A DNA stretch of 64,000 bases from Variovorax sp. Root411 (GCF_001425205.1 NZ_LMDW01000016.1:772586-836585); one strand, 5' to 3'; counted from the stretch's first letter, positions 1 to 8,834 are shown. The notes: generated from the sequence alone by a model not told the origin. Program-made: numbers and translations.

Positions 1-1
1 G

Positions 2-1168
2 GGCGAGAAGTACATCCTGGCGCTGACCGGCGAAGACCCGATGGCGCTGTCCGAAGCGGCCAGCGCGGTCGAGAAAGACCTGCGTACCATTCCCGGCCTG
101 GGCAACATCACCTCCACCGCCAGCCTGATCCGCCCCGAGATCGCCGTGCGCCCCGACTTCGCGCGCGCCGCCGACCTGGGCGTGACCAGCTTCGCCATCG
201 CCGAGACCCTGCGCGTGGCCACGCTGGGCGACTACGACCAGTCGCTCGCCAAGCTCAACCTCGCGCAGCGGCAGGTGCCCATCGTGGTGAAGCTGGAAGA
301 CTCGGCGCGCAAGGACATCGACCTGCTCGGACGCCTCTCGGTGCCCGGCGCGCGCGGGCCGGTCATGCTGAACCAGGTGGCCTCGCTCACCATGGAAGGC
401 GGCCCGGCCGTGATCGACCGCTACGACCGCTCGCGCAACGTGAACTTCGAGATCGAGCTTTCGGGCGTGGGCCTGGGCGACGCCAAGGCCGCGGTGGAAA
501 AGCTGCCCTCGATCCAGAAGCTGCCGGCCGGCGTGCGCGTGACCGAAGTGGGCGACGCGGAAGTGATGACCGAGCTGTTCGCCAGCTTCGGCCTCGCGAT
601 GCTCACGGGCGTGCTGTGCATCTACATCGTGCTGGTGCTGCTGTTCAAGGACTTCCTGCACCCGGTGACGATCCTGTGCGCGCTGCCGCTCGCCTTGGGC
701 GGCGCGTTCGTGGGACTGCTGATCGGGCAGAAGGCGCTGTCGATGCCCTCGCTGATCGGTCTCATCATGCTGATGGGCATTGCCACCAAGAACTCCATCC
801 TGCTGGTGGAGTACGCCATCGTGGCGCGCCGCGAGCACGGCATGAGCCGCTGGGATGCGCTGCGCGACGCCTGCCACAAGCGCGCGCGGCCCATCATCAT
901 GACCACGCTCGCGATGGGCGCCGGCATGCTGCCGATCGCCGTTGGCTTCGGCGCGGCCGATTCGAGCTTCCGCTCACCGATGGCGATGGCGGTGATCGGC
1001 GGGCTGATCACCTCGACGGTGTTGAGCCTGCTGGTGGTGCCGGCCGTGTTCACCTACGTGGACGACATCGAGCACTGGATCCGGCGCACGGTGCGCAAGC
1101 TGCGTGGGCAGCCAGTGGATCCGCACATCGACGACGACCTGGTCGAGACACCTCCAGCGAGGCGGTAA
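2..1168 (+). CDS. RND efflux pump inner-membrane subunit, C-terminal part (5' truncated by window edge)
   Basis: The reading frame is open from base 2, so the gene enters from the left; 388 codons and the stop are visible. It is the C-terminal part of a proton-driven RND (AcrB/HAE1-type) drug or solvent exporter of the inner membrane. After a periplasmic porter remnant come hydrophobic segments at about visible residues 188-213, 220-240, 245-268, 295-315 and 325-350. These carry the family-typical GIATKNSILLVE stretch and a terminal helix ending near VVPAVFTYVDD. Full family members are about 1,030-1,060 aa, so roughly 60% of the gene lies outside. Partner adaptor and outer-membrane genes would be upstream and are not visible. 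Substrate cannot be told from this part. A bidirectional terminator follows directly. Confidence 0.93.
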   Translation, partial: GEKYILALTGEDPMALSEAASAVEKDLRTIPGLGNITSTASLIRPEIAVRPDFARAADLGVTSFAIAETLRVATLGDYDQSLAKLNLAQRQVPIVVKLEDSARKDIDLLGRLSVPGARGPVMLNQVASLTMEGGPAVIDRYDRSRNVNFEIELSGVGLGDAKAAVEKLPSIQKLPAGVRVTEVGDAEVMTELFASFGLAMLTGVLCIYIVLVLLFKDFLHPVTILCALPLALGGAFVGLLIGQKALSMPSLIGLIMLMGIATKNSILLVEYAIVARREHGMSRWDALRDACHKRARPIIMTTLAMGAGMLPIAVGFGAADSSFRSPMAMAVIGGLITSTVLSLLVVPAVFTYVDDIEHWIRRTVRKLRGQPVDPHIDDDLVETPPARR

Positions 1169-1184
1169 GCCTCCTGCCAGAAGC

Positions 1185-1218
1185 AAAAAAAGCTGCGGCA
1201 ATGCCGCAGCTTTTTTTT
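1185..1218. terminator. Bidirectional rho-independent terminator
   Basis: A perfect GCTGCGGC/GCCGCAGC stem with a 3-base AAT loop is flanked by an A-tract on the left and a T-tract of eight on the right. It therefore works on both strands and separates the convergent RND gene and tctA. Confidence 0.93.
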
Positions 1219-1242
1219 GGCCTCGGGCGAGCCCCGAAGAGG

Positions 1243-2766
1243 TCAGGCGTCCAGCTGCGCCAGCCGCTTCAGCTTGCGTTCGCTCATCCGCTTGGCAAGG
1301 CGTGGCAGCACCAGCACGGCCACCACCACGACAACCAGCGCGATCGACATCGGACGCTGGAAGAACACCACCGCGCTGCCCTCGCCGATCGACATCGCGT
1401 TGCGCAGCTGCGCTTCGGCCAGCGGGCCGAGGATCATCCCGACCACCACGGGGGCGGTCGGGAAGTCGAAGCGCCGCATCGCCACGCCCAGCAGGCCGAT
1501 GCCGTACAGCAGGAACAGGTCGAACGCGCTCTGGCGCATGCCGTAGGCACCCACCGTCGCGAAGATCAGGATGCCGGCGTAGAGCTGGGGCTTCGGAATC
1601 TTCAGCAGCTTGACCCACAGGCCGACCATCGGCAGGTTCAGCACCAGCAGCATCACGTTGCCGATGTAGAGCGACGCGATCAGCGCCCACACCAGCGCCG
1701 CCGAGGTGGTGAACAGCTGCGGACCCGGCTGGATGCCGTAGTTCTGGAACGCGCCCAGCAGGATGGCAGTGGTGTTCGAGGTCGGAATGCCCAGCGTGAG
1801 CAGCGGGATCAGCGCGGCCGTCACCGTGGCGTTGTTGGCGGCCTCGGGGCCGGCCACGCCTTCGATGGCGCCGGTGGTGCCGAACTCGGCCTTCGCGTCC
1901 TTGTCCTTGGCGAGCTTCTTCTCGGTCGCGTAGCTCAGGAAGGTCGGAATCTCCGTGCCGCCGGCCGGGATGCAGCCGAACGGCGTGCCGATGGCGGTGC
2001 CGCGCAGCCAGGCGGGAATGGAGCGCTTCCAGTCGCGCTTGCTCATGTGCACGCGGCTCAGCTTGTTCTGCGCCTCGACCACCTTGCCCTCGTAGAGCAC
2101 GGCATAGAGCACCTCGGCCACCGCGAACAGGCCGACCGCGACCAGCACGATCTCGATGCCGTCGAGCAGCTCGGGCACGCCGCCGGTGTAGCGGCCCTGG
2201 CCCGAGATCTGATCAAGGCCGACGCAGCCCGCGGCGAGGCCGACGAACAGCGCCGTCATGCCGCGCAGCGTGCTCTTGCCGAGCACAGCGCTCACCGTGG
2301 TGAAGGCCAGCAGCATCAGCAAGAAGTACTCGGGCGGGCCGAGCTTGACCGCGAAGTCGGCCACGAAGGGCGCGAACAGCGTGACGATGACGGTGGCGAT
2401 AGTGCCGGCCACGAAGGAGCCGATGGCGGCCGTGGCGAGCGCGGCGCCCGCCCGGCCGCTCTTGGCCATCTTGTTGCCCTCCATCGCCGTCACCATGCTG
2501 GCGGTTTCGCCGGGCGTGTTCAGCAGGATGGAGGTGGTCGAGCCACCGTACATGGCACCGTAGTAGATGCCCGAGAAGAAGATCATCGAGGCCGTGATGT
2601 CGACCTTGCCGGTGATGGGCAGCAGCATGGCCACCGCCACGGCCGGGCCGATACCGGGCAGCACGCCCACGGCCGTGCCCAGGGCGCAGCCGACCAGGCA
2701 CCAGAGCAGGTTGACGGGGGTGATCGCGGCGGCAAAGCCCGCCATGAGTGCGTTGAAGATATCCAT
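1243..2766 (-). CDS. tctA: Tripartite tricarboxylate transporter, large permease subunit TctA
   Basis: A 507-aa, highly hydrophobic protein of the TctA family, the large channel-forming inner-membrane subunit of a secondary, receptor-dependent carboxylate importer. The family motif GVLPGIGP is near residues 38-45, and the NTPGETAS loop followed by EGNKMAKSGRAG lies near residues 84-108; about 11-12 membrane spans are expected. The length matches the family (about 500 aa). It is the last gene of the minus-strand order tctC-tctB-tctA, with one base between tctB and its start. With the divergent regulator pair upstream this is the classic tctCBA/tctDE layout known from Salmonella. Citrate or another di- or tricarboxylate is the likely substrate, but the actual ligand is set by the receptor and is not readable here. 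Confidence 0.95.
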   Translation of the reverse strand: MDIFNALMAGFAAAITPVNLLWCLVGCALGTAVGVLPGIGPAVAVAMLLPITGKVDITASMIFFSGIYYGAMYGGSTTSILLNTPGETASMVTAMEGNKMAKSGRAGAALATAAIGSFVAGTIATVIVTLFAPFVADFAVKLGPPEYFLLMLLAFTTVSAVLGKSTLRGMTALFVGLAAGCVGLDQISGQGRYTGGVPELLDGIEIVLVAVGLFAVAEVLYAVLYEGKVVEAQNKLSRVHMSKRDWKRSIPAWLRGTAIGTPFGCIPAGGTEIPTFLSYATEKKLAKDKDAKAEFGTTGAIEGVAGPEAANNATVTAALIPLLTLGIPTSNTTAILLGAFQNYGIQPGPQLFTTSAALVWALIASLYIGNVMLLVLNLPMVGLWVKLLKIPKPQLYAGILIFATVGAYGMRQSAFDLFLLYGIGLLGVAMRRFDFPTAPVVVGMILGPLAEAQLRNAMSIGEGSAVVFFQRPMSIALVVVVVAVLVLPRLAKRMSERKLKRLAQLDA

Positions 2767-2767
2767 G

Positions 2768-3304
2768 TCAGAGCCACCCGGTCGAAGTGAGGCCAGGCAG
2801 GTTGATGGCCAGGAATTGCGTGAACATCCAGAACACCGGGGCGGAGATCAGCGCGCCGGTGACGAAATCGATGAGCCAGGTGCGCGGCGAGTTGACGCCG
2901 CCCTGCCCGCTCGCGCGGCGCAGGCCCTGCACCGCGAGCAGGTAGCACAGCGTGCAGCTCAGGATGAAGCCAAGCGTGGTGATGAGCGCTGCGTTGAGCA
3001 GCAGCCCCGCCGACACCCAGATGAAGCCGGGCCAGTAGGCATGCTCGGCGCCCGTTGGCGCATCGAGCTCGCGGAAGCCGCCGGTGCGCGCCTCCCACAG
3101 GATCCAGGCGCCGCACAGCACCAGCACCACGGACACCAGCCAGGGCAGGAAGTTGGGGCCGACGCCGCCGTAGCCGGCTTCGGAAGAAATGCCGATGGCG
3201 CCGAAGGCCAGCGCGAGGCCGGTCAGCAGCACGCCGGCGCCGACCAGGGTTTGCGGCCATGTGGCCGTGGGTTGCGGCGGGGCCGAGGAGTCTGGAGTTG
3301 TCAT
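2768..3304 (-). CDS. tctB: Tripartite tricarboxylate transporter, small permease subunit TctB
   Basis: A 178-aa small membrane protein with about four hydrophobic helices, at roughly residues 18-38, 58-77, 95-125 and 150-170, separated by short polar loops. The N-terminal helix contains GVLLTGLALAFGAIGI and is followed by a GPNFLPWLV stretch typical of TctB. TctB is poorly conserved; length, topology and the position between tctC and tctA support the call. It partners TctA in the inner membrane. The tctA start follows after a single base, so the two are probably translationally coupled. A GC-rich intergenic repeat of about 125 bp separates it from tctC upstream. Confidence 0.92.
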   Translation of the reverse strand: MTTPDSSAPPQPTATWPQTLVGAGVLLTGLALAFGAIGISSEAGYGGVGPNFLPWLVSVVLVLCGAWILWEARTGGFRELDAPTGAEHAYWPGFIWVSAGLLLNAALITTLGFILSCTLCYLLAVQGLRRASGQGGVNSPRTWLIDFVTGALISAPVFWMFTQFLAINLPGLTSTGWL

Positions 3305-3308
3305 TTTT

Positions 3309-3434
3309 TGCTCCCGCAGTCGGGGGAAAGAGAGCCCCTTCGGGGAACACCGAGGAACCGGCTTTGCCGGGCCTCAGGTGTTGCCCCCGGCAGGGGGTTG
3401 GCGAAGCGACACGAAGTGCGCGCAGCCTGGGGGC
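3309..3434. repeat. GC-rich intergenic palindromic repeat candidate between tctC and tctB
   Basis: The only sizeable gap inside the tctCBA operon is filled by three consecutive GC hairpins: CCCC-TTC-GGGG, CCGGC-TTT-GCCGG and CCCCC-GGCA-GGGGG. They are followed by a stretch reading GCGAAGCGACACGAAGTGCG and then a G-run. The composition and the similar layout at 46147-46255 suggest a dispersed Comamonadaceae-type intergenic repeat. As RNA it could stabilise or attenuate transcript between receptor and permease genes. Repeat status is inference. Confidence 0.55.
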
Positions 3435-3443
3435 GAGCCCGAT

Positions 3444-4403
3444 TCAGACCATGCCGGACTTGGTCATGATGGCGCGCAGGCTCGCAAAATCGTCATCGAC
3501 GAACTTGGCGAAGGCTTCGCCCGACAGCACGGCGGACGTCCAGTCGTTCTTCTTGAGCGACTCGGCCCACGACGGGCTCTTCATCGCGGCCAGCACCATG
3601 TCGGTCAGCGCCTTGCGCTGCTCGGCCGAGATGCCGGGTGCGCCGTACACGCCGCGCCAGTTGCCGATCTCCACGTCGATGCCCTGTTCCTTGAGCGTGG
3701 GCACGTTGATGCCCGGCAGGCGCTGCGCGGAGGTGACGGCAATGGCCTTCATCTTGCCGGCGGCGATGTACTCGGCGAACTCGCTGTAGCCGCTGCCGCC
3801 GACGGTGACGTTGCCGCCCAGGATGGCGGCGGTGGCTTCACCGCCTCCACGGAAGGCGACGTAGTTGATCTTGGACGGATCGGCGCCCACCTTCTGCGCG
3901 ATCATGGCCGCGGCGATGTGCTCGGTGGAGCCACGCGAGCCGCCGCCCCACTTGACGCTGCCCGGGTCCTTCTTGAGCTGGTCGACCACGTCCTTCATGC
4001 TCTTGAGCGGCGAGTTGGCCGGCAGCACGAACACGTTGTATTCGGTGGTCAGGCGGGCGATGGGCGTGGCCTGCGACAGATTGACCGGCGGCTTGCCGGT
4101 GATGATGCCGCCCAGCATGACCGAGCCCATGACCATCAGCGCGTTGGCATCGCCCTTGGAGCCGTTCACGAACTGGGCCAGGCCGAGCGCGCCGGCGGCG
4201 CCGCCCTTGTTGTCGTAGGTGACGGTGTCGGCCACCTTGGCATCGCTCAGCGCCTTGCCAAGTGCGCGACCGGTGGTGTCCCATCCTCCGCCCGGGTTGG
4301 CGGGGATCATCATCTTGACGTTGGCGGCCGCCAGGGCCGACAGTGGCAGGGCCCCGGTGGCGGCCAGTGCGGCCAATGACTTCAGAAAGGTGTCGCGACG
4401 CAT
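3444..4403 (-). CDS. tctC: Tripartite tricarboxylate transporter substrate-binding protein (Bug/TctC receptor)
   Basis: A periplasmic Bug-family solute receptor that hands a carboxylate to TctAB. From the chosen ATG the protein is 319 aa, the usual family size. It starts MRRDTFLKSLAALAATGALP, an export signal with a twin arginine, cleaved near ALA-AN. The mature domain opens with VKMMIPANPGGGWDTTGR, the typical Bug ligand loop, and has the PVNLSQATPIARLTTEY region. The start at 4403 was chosen over an upstream in-frame one at 4466 because an AGGAG ribosome site lies 6-7 bases before it and it begins the signal peptide. It is the first gene of tctCBA, divergent from tctDE, which probably controls it. 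Confidence 0.94.
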   Translation of the reverse strand: MRRDTFLKSLAALAATGALPLSALAAANVKMMIPANPGGGWDTTGRALGKALSDAKVADTVTYDNKGGAAGALGLAQFVNGSKGDANALMVMGSVMLGGIITGKPPVNLSQATPIARLTTEYNVFVLPANSPLKSMKDVVDQLKKDPGSVKWGGGSRGSTEHIAAAMIAQKVGADPSKINYVAFRGGGEATAAILGGNVTVGGSGYSEFAEYIAAGKMKAIAVTSAQRLPGINVPTLKEQGIDVEIGNWRGVYGAPGISAEQRKALTDMVLAAMKSPSWAESLKKNDWTSAVLSGEAFAKFVDDDFASLRAIMTKSGMV

Positions 4404-4540
4404 TGCGTGTCTCCTGGAAATGGAAGGAACTTGAAAGGTAACTGACTTGGAGCTGAGCGCTATCATGCGCCGCCCCGCTGTCAGTTGGCTGTCCGCCAGA
4501 CTGGGGAAAACACCAAAGTGCCCACCCCTGCCGCCACCGT
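4404..4540. promoter_or_regulatory. Divergent tctC/tctD control region
   Basis: This 137-bp gap must hold the promoters of tctCBA and tctDE. It carries a 7-bp inverted repeat, AACTGAC at 4440-4446 and GTCAGTT at 4480-4486, flanking a TATCAT that could be a -10 box. The repeat is a candidate TctD operator; no well-spaced -35 was found. The tctD start has no recognisable ribosome site. Confidence 0.4.
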
Positions 4541-5224
4541 ATGAAGCTGCTGCTGGTCGAAGACGATCCCTCGATGCAAATCACCCTGCAGCGCACCCTC
4601 GGGCGCCGCCGGATCGACGTGCGCGTCTGCGGCGACGGCGCCGAAGCCGTTGCCCAGTGGCGCGCCATCGAGCCCGACGTGGTCGCCCTCGACCTGAGCC
4701 TGCCCAACCTCGACGGCCTGCAGGTGCTGGCGCAGGCCCGCGCCGAAGGCTTGCGCACGCCGGTGCTGCTGCTGACCGCGCGCGGCACGGTCGGCGACCG
4801 CATCGTCGGCCTCAACGCCGGCGCCGACGACTACCTGCCCAAGCCCTTCGACCTCGACGAGCTGGAAGCCCGCATCCGCGCGCTGCGCCGGCGCAGCCAC
4901 GGCGTCGCGGGGCAGGACGCCGGGCTCAACCCGCAGGAGATCGGCGGGCTGCGCTTCGAGCCCGACAACGGCGCCATCTACAACCGAGCCGAACTGCTCG
5001 AACTCACGCCGCGCGAGCTGGCGCTGCTGAAGGCGCTGATGATGAAGCCCGGCCACGCCGTCACCAAGGAGCGCCTGTTCGAGCTGGTGTTTCCGGGTGA
5101 GGCCGACGTGCAGTACGAAGCCATCGAGGTGGTTGTTTACCGCCTGCGCAAGAAGCTCGTGGGCACCGGCGCCGTGCTGATGACCATGCGCGGCCTGGGC
5201 TACCTGCTGCGCCCGGAAACATGA
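4541..5224 (+). CDS. tctD: OmpR-family response regulator, TctD-like
   Basis: A 227-aa two-component regulator. The receiver domain (residues 1-115) begins MKLLLVEDDPSM, with acidic pocket E7/D8/D9, phospho-acceptor D51 in VVALDLSLPN, and the lysine in LPKPFDLDELEARI. A winged-helix DNA-binding domain (about residues 130-225) contains LTPRELALLKALM and VVVYRLRKKL. The stop overlaps the following sensor kinase start by 4 bases. Its divergent placement from tctCBA makes that operon the likely target, as in the Salmonella tctD system. It probably activates uptake when its ligand is sensed. Confidence 0.93.
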   Translation: MKLLLVEDDPSMQITLQRTLGRRRIDVRVCGDGAEAVAQWRAIEPDVVALDLSLPNLDGLQVLAQARAEGLRTPVLLLTARGTVGDRIVGLNAGADDYLPKPFDLDELEARIRALRRRSHGVAGQDAGLNPQEIGGLRFEPDNGAIYNRAELLELTPRELALLKALMMKPGHAVTKERLFELVFPGEADVQYEAIEVVVYRLRKKLVGTGAVLMTMRGLGYLLRPET

Positions 5225-6651
5225 TCCGCGTTTCCTCGCTTCGCGCGCGGCTGCTGCTCGGCATCCTCGCGCCGATTGCCGTGTTCATCGTGATCAACAG
5301 CGTGAGCCTGTACCGCCAGAGCCTCGCGGCCGCCACCACCGCCTACGACCGCACATTGCTCGCGTCGGCCAAGACCATCGGCGAACAGCTCGACGTGGAG
5401 GGCTACGACGACATGGCGCGGCTGCGGGCCATCGTGCCCTACTCCGCACTGGAGGCCTTCGAGGCCGACAACCGCAGCCGGCTGTTCTACCGGGTCTCGG
5501 CACTCGACGGCGAGATGATCTCGGGCTTTGCCGAGCTGCCCTTCTGGCGCGGCCGCATTCCGGACCGCGGCGCGTATGCGGCGCTGGTCGACTTCTACGA
5601 CGACCGGTTCCGCAACCAGCCGGTGCGCGTCGCGGTGCTGCTGCAGCCGGTGGCGAGCGCGAACGGCCGCGGCATGGCCGTGGTGCAGGTGGCCGAGACG
5701 CTGGAGCTGCGCGAAACGCTGGTGCGCAAGCTGCTGCTCGACATGCTGTGGCGCCAGCTGCTGTTGATGGGCGTGATCGCGCTGGTCACCGTGTTCGTGG
5801 TGCAGCGCGCCACGCGGCCGGTGCGCGAACTGGGAGAGGCCCTCGAGAAGCGGCCGGCCGACGACCTCTCGCCCATCGACGCACCCGATGCGCCGCGCGA
5901 ACTGCGCCCGCTGATCGACGCCACCACGCAGGTGATGGGCCGGCTGCAGCGGCTGCTCGACCACCAGAAGCGCTTTGTGCGCGACAGCGCCCACCAGCTG
6001 CGCACACCGCTGGCCGTGCTGAAGGCCCAGGTGCAGTCGGCGCGGCGCGGCGACGTCGCTCCCGAGCAGGCGTTCGGCGAGATCAGCCACACGGTGGAGC
6101 GCGCGACCACGCTGGCCAACCAGATGCTGTCGCTCGCCAAGGTGGAGCAGTTGCGCCAGCAGCCGGAGTCGGTGACGCTCGACCTCGCCGAGGTGGCGCG
6201 GCAGATCGCGCTCGACCTGTCGCCGCTGGTGGCCGACAAGGCGCTCGATTTCGAACTCGCCACCGGCGAGCCGGTGCCGGTGCGCGCCCATCACTGGATG
6301 CTGCAGGAGCTCACGCGCAACCTGCTGCACAACGCGATCAAGCAGAGCCCCACGGGGGCTACGCTTTCGGTCGCGGTGCGCGCCGAGGGCGAGGACGCGG
6401 TGCTCACCGTGCGCGACTGCGGCCCCGGCATCTCGCCCGAGCTGCGGCAGCGCCTGTTCGCGCCCTTCTCCGCCGGCAGCGCGTCGAGCGGCTCGGGGCT
6501 GGGGCTGGCGATCTGCCGCGAGATCGTGCTGGCGCTCGGCGGGCGCATCAGCCTCGACAACCGCAGCGCGCCGGATGCGCAGGGCGGGGCCGAACAGGTG
6601 ATCGGGCTGGACGCGGTCGTGCATCTGCCGCTGTCGGGGCACAATTCCTGA
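5221..6651 (+). CDS. tctE: Sensor histidine kinase, TctE-like
   Basis: A 476-aa inner-membrane sensor kinase. TM1 is at about residues 10-30 (LLLGILAPIAVFIVINS), a periplasmic sensing domain at about 31-178, and TM2 at about 179-197. A HAMP-like linker then leads to the dimerisation domain with the phosphorylated histidine H258 in DSAHQLRTPL. The catalytic ATPase domain has the N-box NLLHNAIKQSP, the G1 box DCGPGIS and the G2 box GSGLGLAICREI. The architecture and the ATGA overlap with tctD match TctE. It should sense the same carboxylate that the adjacent TctCBA imports and phosphorylate TctD at D51. Confidence 0.93.
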   Translation: MIRVSSLRARLLLGILAPIAVFIVINSVSLYRQSLAAATTAYDRTLLASAKTIGEQLDVEGYDDMARLRAIVPYSALEAFEADNRSRLFYRVSALDGEMISGFAELPFWRGRIPDRGAYAALVDFYDDRFRNQPVRVAVLLQPVASANGRGMAVVQVAETLELRETLVRKLLLDMLWRQLLLMGVIALVTVFVVQRATRPVRELGEALEKRPADDLSPIDAPDAPRELRPLIDATTQVMGRLQRLLDHQKRFVRDSAHQLRTPLAVLKAQVQSARRGDVAPEQAFGEISHTVERATTLANQMLSLAKVEQLRQQPESVTLDLAEVARQIALDLSPLVADKALDFELATGEPVPVRAHHWMLQELTRNLLHNAIKQSPTGATLSVAVRAEGEDAVLTVRDCGPGISPELRQRLFAPFSAGSASSGSGLGLAICREIVLALGGRISLDNRSAPDAQGGAEQVIGLDAVVHLPLSGHNS

Positions 6652-6670
6652 TACCCACTCATCGACATCC

Positions 6671-7105
6671 ATGGACCGTCTGCGCATCGACAAATGGCTC
6701 TGGGCCGCTCGCTTCTTCAAGACGCGCTCGCTGGCCGCGGAGGAAATCGGAAAGAACCGCGTGCAGGTGAACGGCGACGTCGCCAAGGCCTCGCGCGAGG
6801 TCAAGCCCGGCGACACCGTGGCCATGCGCATGGGCCCGCTGACGCGGACCGTGACGGTGCGCGGCCTCAGCGGCCAGCGCGGGCCGGCGCCGGTGGCACA
6901 GCAGCTCTACGAGGAGACAGCCGAAAGCCTCGCGGCGCAGGCCGCCTTCCGGGAGCAGCGCCGCGCGGGCACCGAGCCGGCCCTGGCCATCGAACAGGGC
7001 CGCCCCACCAAGCGCGACCGGCGCGAGCTCGACGGCGCGCGCCAGCATGCCGACTGGGACAACCGCTGGAGCGCCTCCCTGCCCCCCGAAGACGACGAGC
7101 GCTGA
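6671..7105 (+). CDS. S4-domain RNA-binding protein, Hsp15 (HslR)-like
   Basis: A 144-aa protein whose first 60 or so residues form an S4 RNA-binding domain, beginning MDRLRIDKWLWAARFFKTRS and continuing VQVNGDVAKASREVKPGDTV. The rest is a basic, Arg-rich tail with GRPTKRDRRELD. This fits the HslR/Hsp15 family, whose E. coli member binds stalled 50S subunits carrying nascent chains after heat shock. It starts 19 bases after tctE and reads in the same direction, but a functional link is unlikely. No heat-shock promoter was identified. Confidence 0.9.
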   Translation: MDRLRIDKWLWAARFFKTRSLAAEEIGKNRVQVNGDVAKASREVKPGDTVAMRMGPLTRTVTVRGLSGQRGPAPVAQQLYEETAESLAAQAAFREQRRAGTEPALAIEQGRPTKRDRRELDGARQHADWDNRWSASLPPEDDER

Positions 7106-7152
7106 TCGATCGGGTACGCTGTCGGCTCTCTTTCTTCACGGAGTCCCGCTTC

Positions 7153-7959
7153 ATGGCCAGCTTCAAGAAATACCGCGTCGGCGGCAAGTTCAGGCTCTCG
7201 CACGTCGACCCCGACGACACGCCGTTCTGCCACGGCGACGAGGCCTTGCAGCGCGCCGAAGTCGATGCGCTGGCCGTCGAGCTCGACGAGTTGCAGGACG
7301 TGCTGCACGCCGAGGGGCGGCGCAAGCTGCTGCTGGTGCTGCAGGGCATGGACACCAGCGGCAAGGACGGCACCGTGCGCTGGGTGTTCTCGCGCACCTC
7401 GCCGCTGGGTGTGCGCGTGACGGCGTTCAAGGCGCCGAACGACGAAGAACGCGCACACGACTACCTCTGGCGCTGCCATGCCGCCGTGCCGCGCACCGGC
7501 GAGATCATGGTGTGGAACCGCAGCCACTACGAAGACGTGCTGGTGCCCGTGGTCGAGGGCTGGATCGAAAAGGCCGAGGCGAAGCGCCGCTACGCGCAAA
7601 TCAACGACTTCGAGCGGCTGCTCACCGAAACCGGCACGGTGGTCGTCAAGTGCATGCTGCACATCGACAAGGACGAGCAGCGGGAGCGCCTGCAGGCCCG
7701 CATCGATACGCCCGGCAAGCAATGGAAGTTCAGCATGGACGACCTCGGGGTGCGCACCAAGTGGAGCGCCTACCAGCAGGCCTACGAGACCGCGTTGGGC
7801 GCCACATCGACCGATCACGCGCCTTGGTACGTGGTGCCGGCCAACAGCAAGCGGCATCGCAACGTGATGATCGCGCAGCTGCTGGTGAAGACGATGCGGC
7901 AGATGAAGCTCAAGCCGCCGCCGCCCGACCCGGCGCTCAAGGGAATGATCGTCAAGTGA
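7153..7959 (+). CDS. ppk2: Polyphosphate kinase 2 family protein (PPK2)
   Basis: A 268-aa single-domain PPK2-type kinase, which moves phosphate between polyphosphate and nucleotides (polyP-driven NDP/NMP phosphorylation). The Walker A loop GMDTSGKDG is at residues 65-73, the lid region follows RVTAFKAPNDEERAHDYLWR, and the Walker B-like strand VWNRSHYEDVL ends near residue 130. The Arg/Lys-rich C-terminal PANSKRHRN region matches the family. The ATG at 7153 is preceded by the modest site GGAG; an upstream frame extension has no conserved sequence. Which PPK2 subclass (NDP or NMP acceptor) applies cannot be settled by eye. Confidence 0.92.
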   Translation: MASFKKYRVGGKFRLSHVDPDDTPFCHGDEALQRAEVDALAVELDELQDVLHAEGRRKLLLVLQGMDTSGKDGTVRWVFSRTSPLGVRVTAFKAPNDEERAHDYLWRCHAAVPRTGEIMVWNRSHYEDVLVPVVEGWIEKAEAKRRYAQINDFERLLTETGTVVVKCMLHIDKDEQRERLQARIDTPGKQWKFSMDDLGVRTKWSAYQQAYETALGATSTDHAPWYVVPANSKRHRNVMIAQLLVKTMRQMKLKPPPPDPALKGMIVK

Positions 7960-7990
7960 GCTTGCCGGGCCCGCGCGGGGCCGCCGAAGC

Positions 7991-8659
7991 TCAGGAGCGG
8001 CGGGTTGGCGCCTGCGCCAGCACGCGGCACTGGCCGAACTCGCAGCGCACGGCCCAGGTTCCGCCGTTGTCGCAGGGCACGTTGTAGGCCTCGTAGCCGG
8101 GGCCCTTGGCCGTGAGTTCGGCGCGCGGCTGCAGGTTGCAGCGGCCAGCCTTGGCGAGCGTCTCGACGTTGTAGGTGTCGATCCCGGTGCGGCGGGGCTT
8201 CGCAATAACGCCCGGGGTGAAGGTGTTGCCGTAGAACGATTCGCGCACGTTGGGGTCGAGGTTGCGATAGCCGCGCTTGGCCATGCAATGCACGATGGCG
8301 ATCTGCTGGTGCTCGGCGATCAGTTCCGCGTCGGGGCGGCCGTTCCAGTCGATGACGGCGGCGGTGATGCCGGTGTAGGAGGCGGCGGCGACGATGCCCT
8401 GTCCGTACACCGTGATCAGCCCGACGCCCAGCGCACCCCACATGGCGTCGCCGGTTTCGCTGCGGGCCGTGATGCGGTTCGATGCCGCGCGGCATGCCGC
8501 CACGTCGTTGTCGTAGCGCGCCTTGTCCACGCCCTCCATGGCGACCATGGGCACATAGGAAGTGCCTGTGCCCGTTCCGGGTTCGGTGGGTGTCGGCGGT
8601 GCGCTGGCGCACCCGGCCAGGCCCACGGCGGCGAACACAATGCTCAGCAGCAGCTTCAT
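7991..8659 (-). CDS. Hypothetical lipoprotein with a hydrophobic glycine-rich segment
   Basis: A 222-aa protein with a clear lipoprotein signal, MKLLLSIVFAAVGLAGC, lipidation expected at C17. A Thr/Pro/Gly-rich linker (residues 20-35) follows, then a segment around residues 70-100 rich in Gly, Ala and hydrophobics (GALGVGLITVYGQGIVAAAS), which resembles a glycine-zipper or membrane-inserting stretch. The C-terminal half has four cysteines that may form disulfides. I do not recognise the family. It is convergent with ppk2 and divergent from the histidine kinase at 8835. Export to the envelope is well supported; function is unknown. Confidence 0.85.
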   Translation of the reverse strand: MKLLLSIVFAAVGLAGCASAPPTPTEPGTGTGTSYVPMVAMEGVDKARYDNDVAACRAASNRITARSETGDAMWGALGVGLITVYGQGIVAAASYTGITAAVIDWNGRPDAELIAEHQQIAIVHCMAKRGYRNLDPNVRESFYGNTFTPGVIAKPRRTGIDTYNVETLAKAGRCNLQPRAELTAKGPGYEAYNVPCDNGGTWAVRCEFGQCRVLAQAPTRRS

Positions 8660-8834
8660 GCAATCCCTCGTCTTCTTCGCGATAGTTGCGGGGATTTAAC
8701 CATACATATAGTTACTCCTGAATCACCTTGTCGTGAATGCACGACGGCGCACGTCTAGAAGTTGGATTACAAAATGAGAAAATAGGTTACATCTCGTTCG
8801 CGTCGGTTCTGAACGCTGCCCATCCGAACTTCCC

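Noticed and set aside
616..2790. A 724-codon plus-strand frame running from the RND gene across the terminator into tctA
   Set aside because: It spans two convergent well-supported genes and a bidirectional terminator, and its translation has no recognisable domain.
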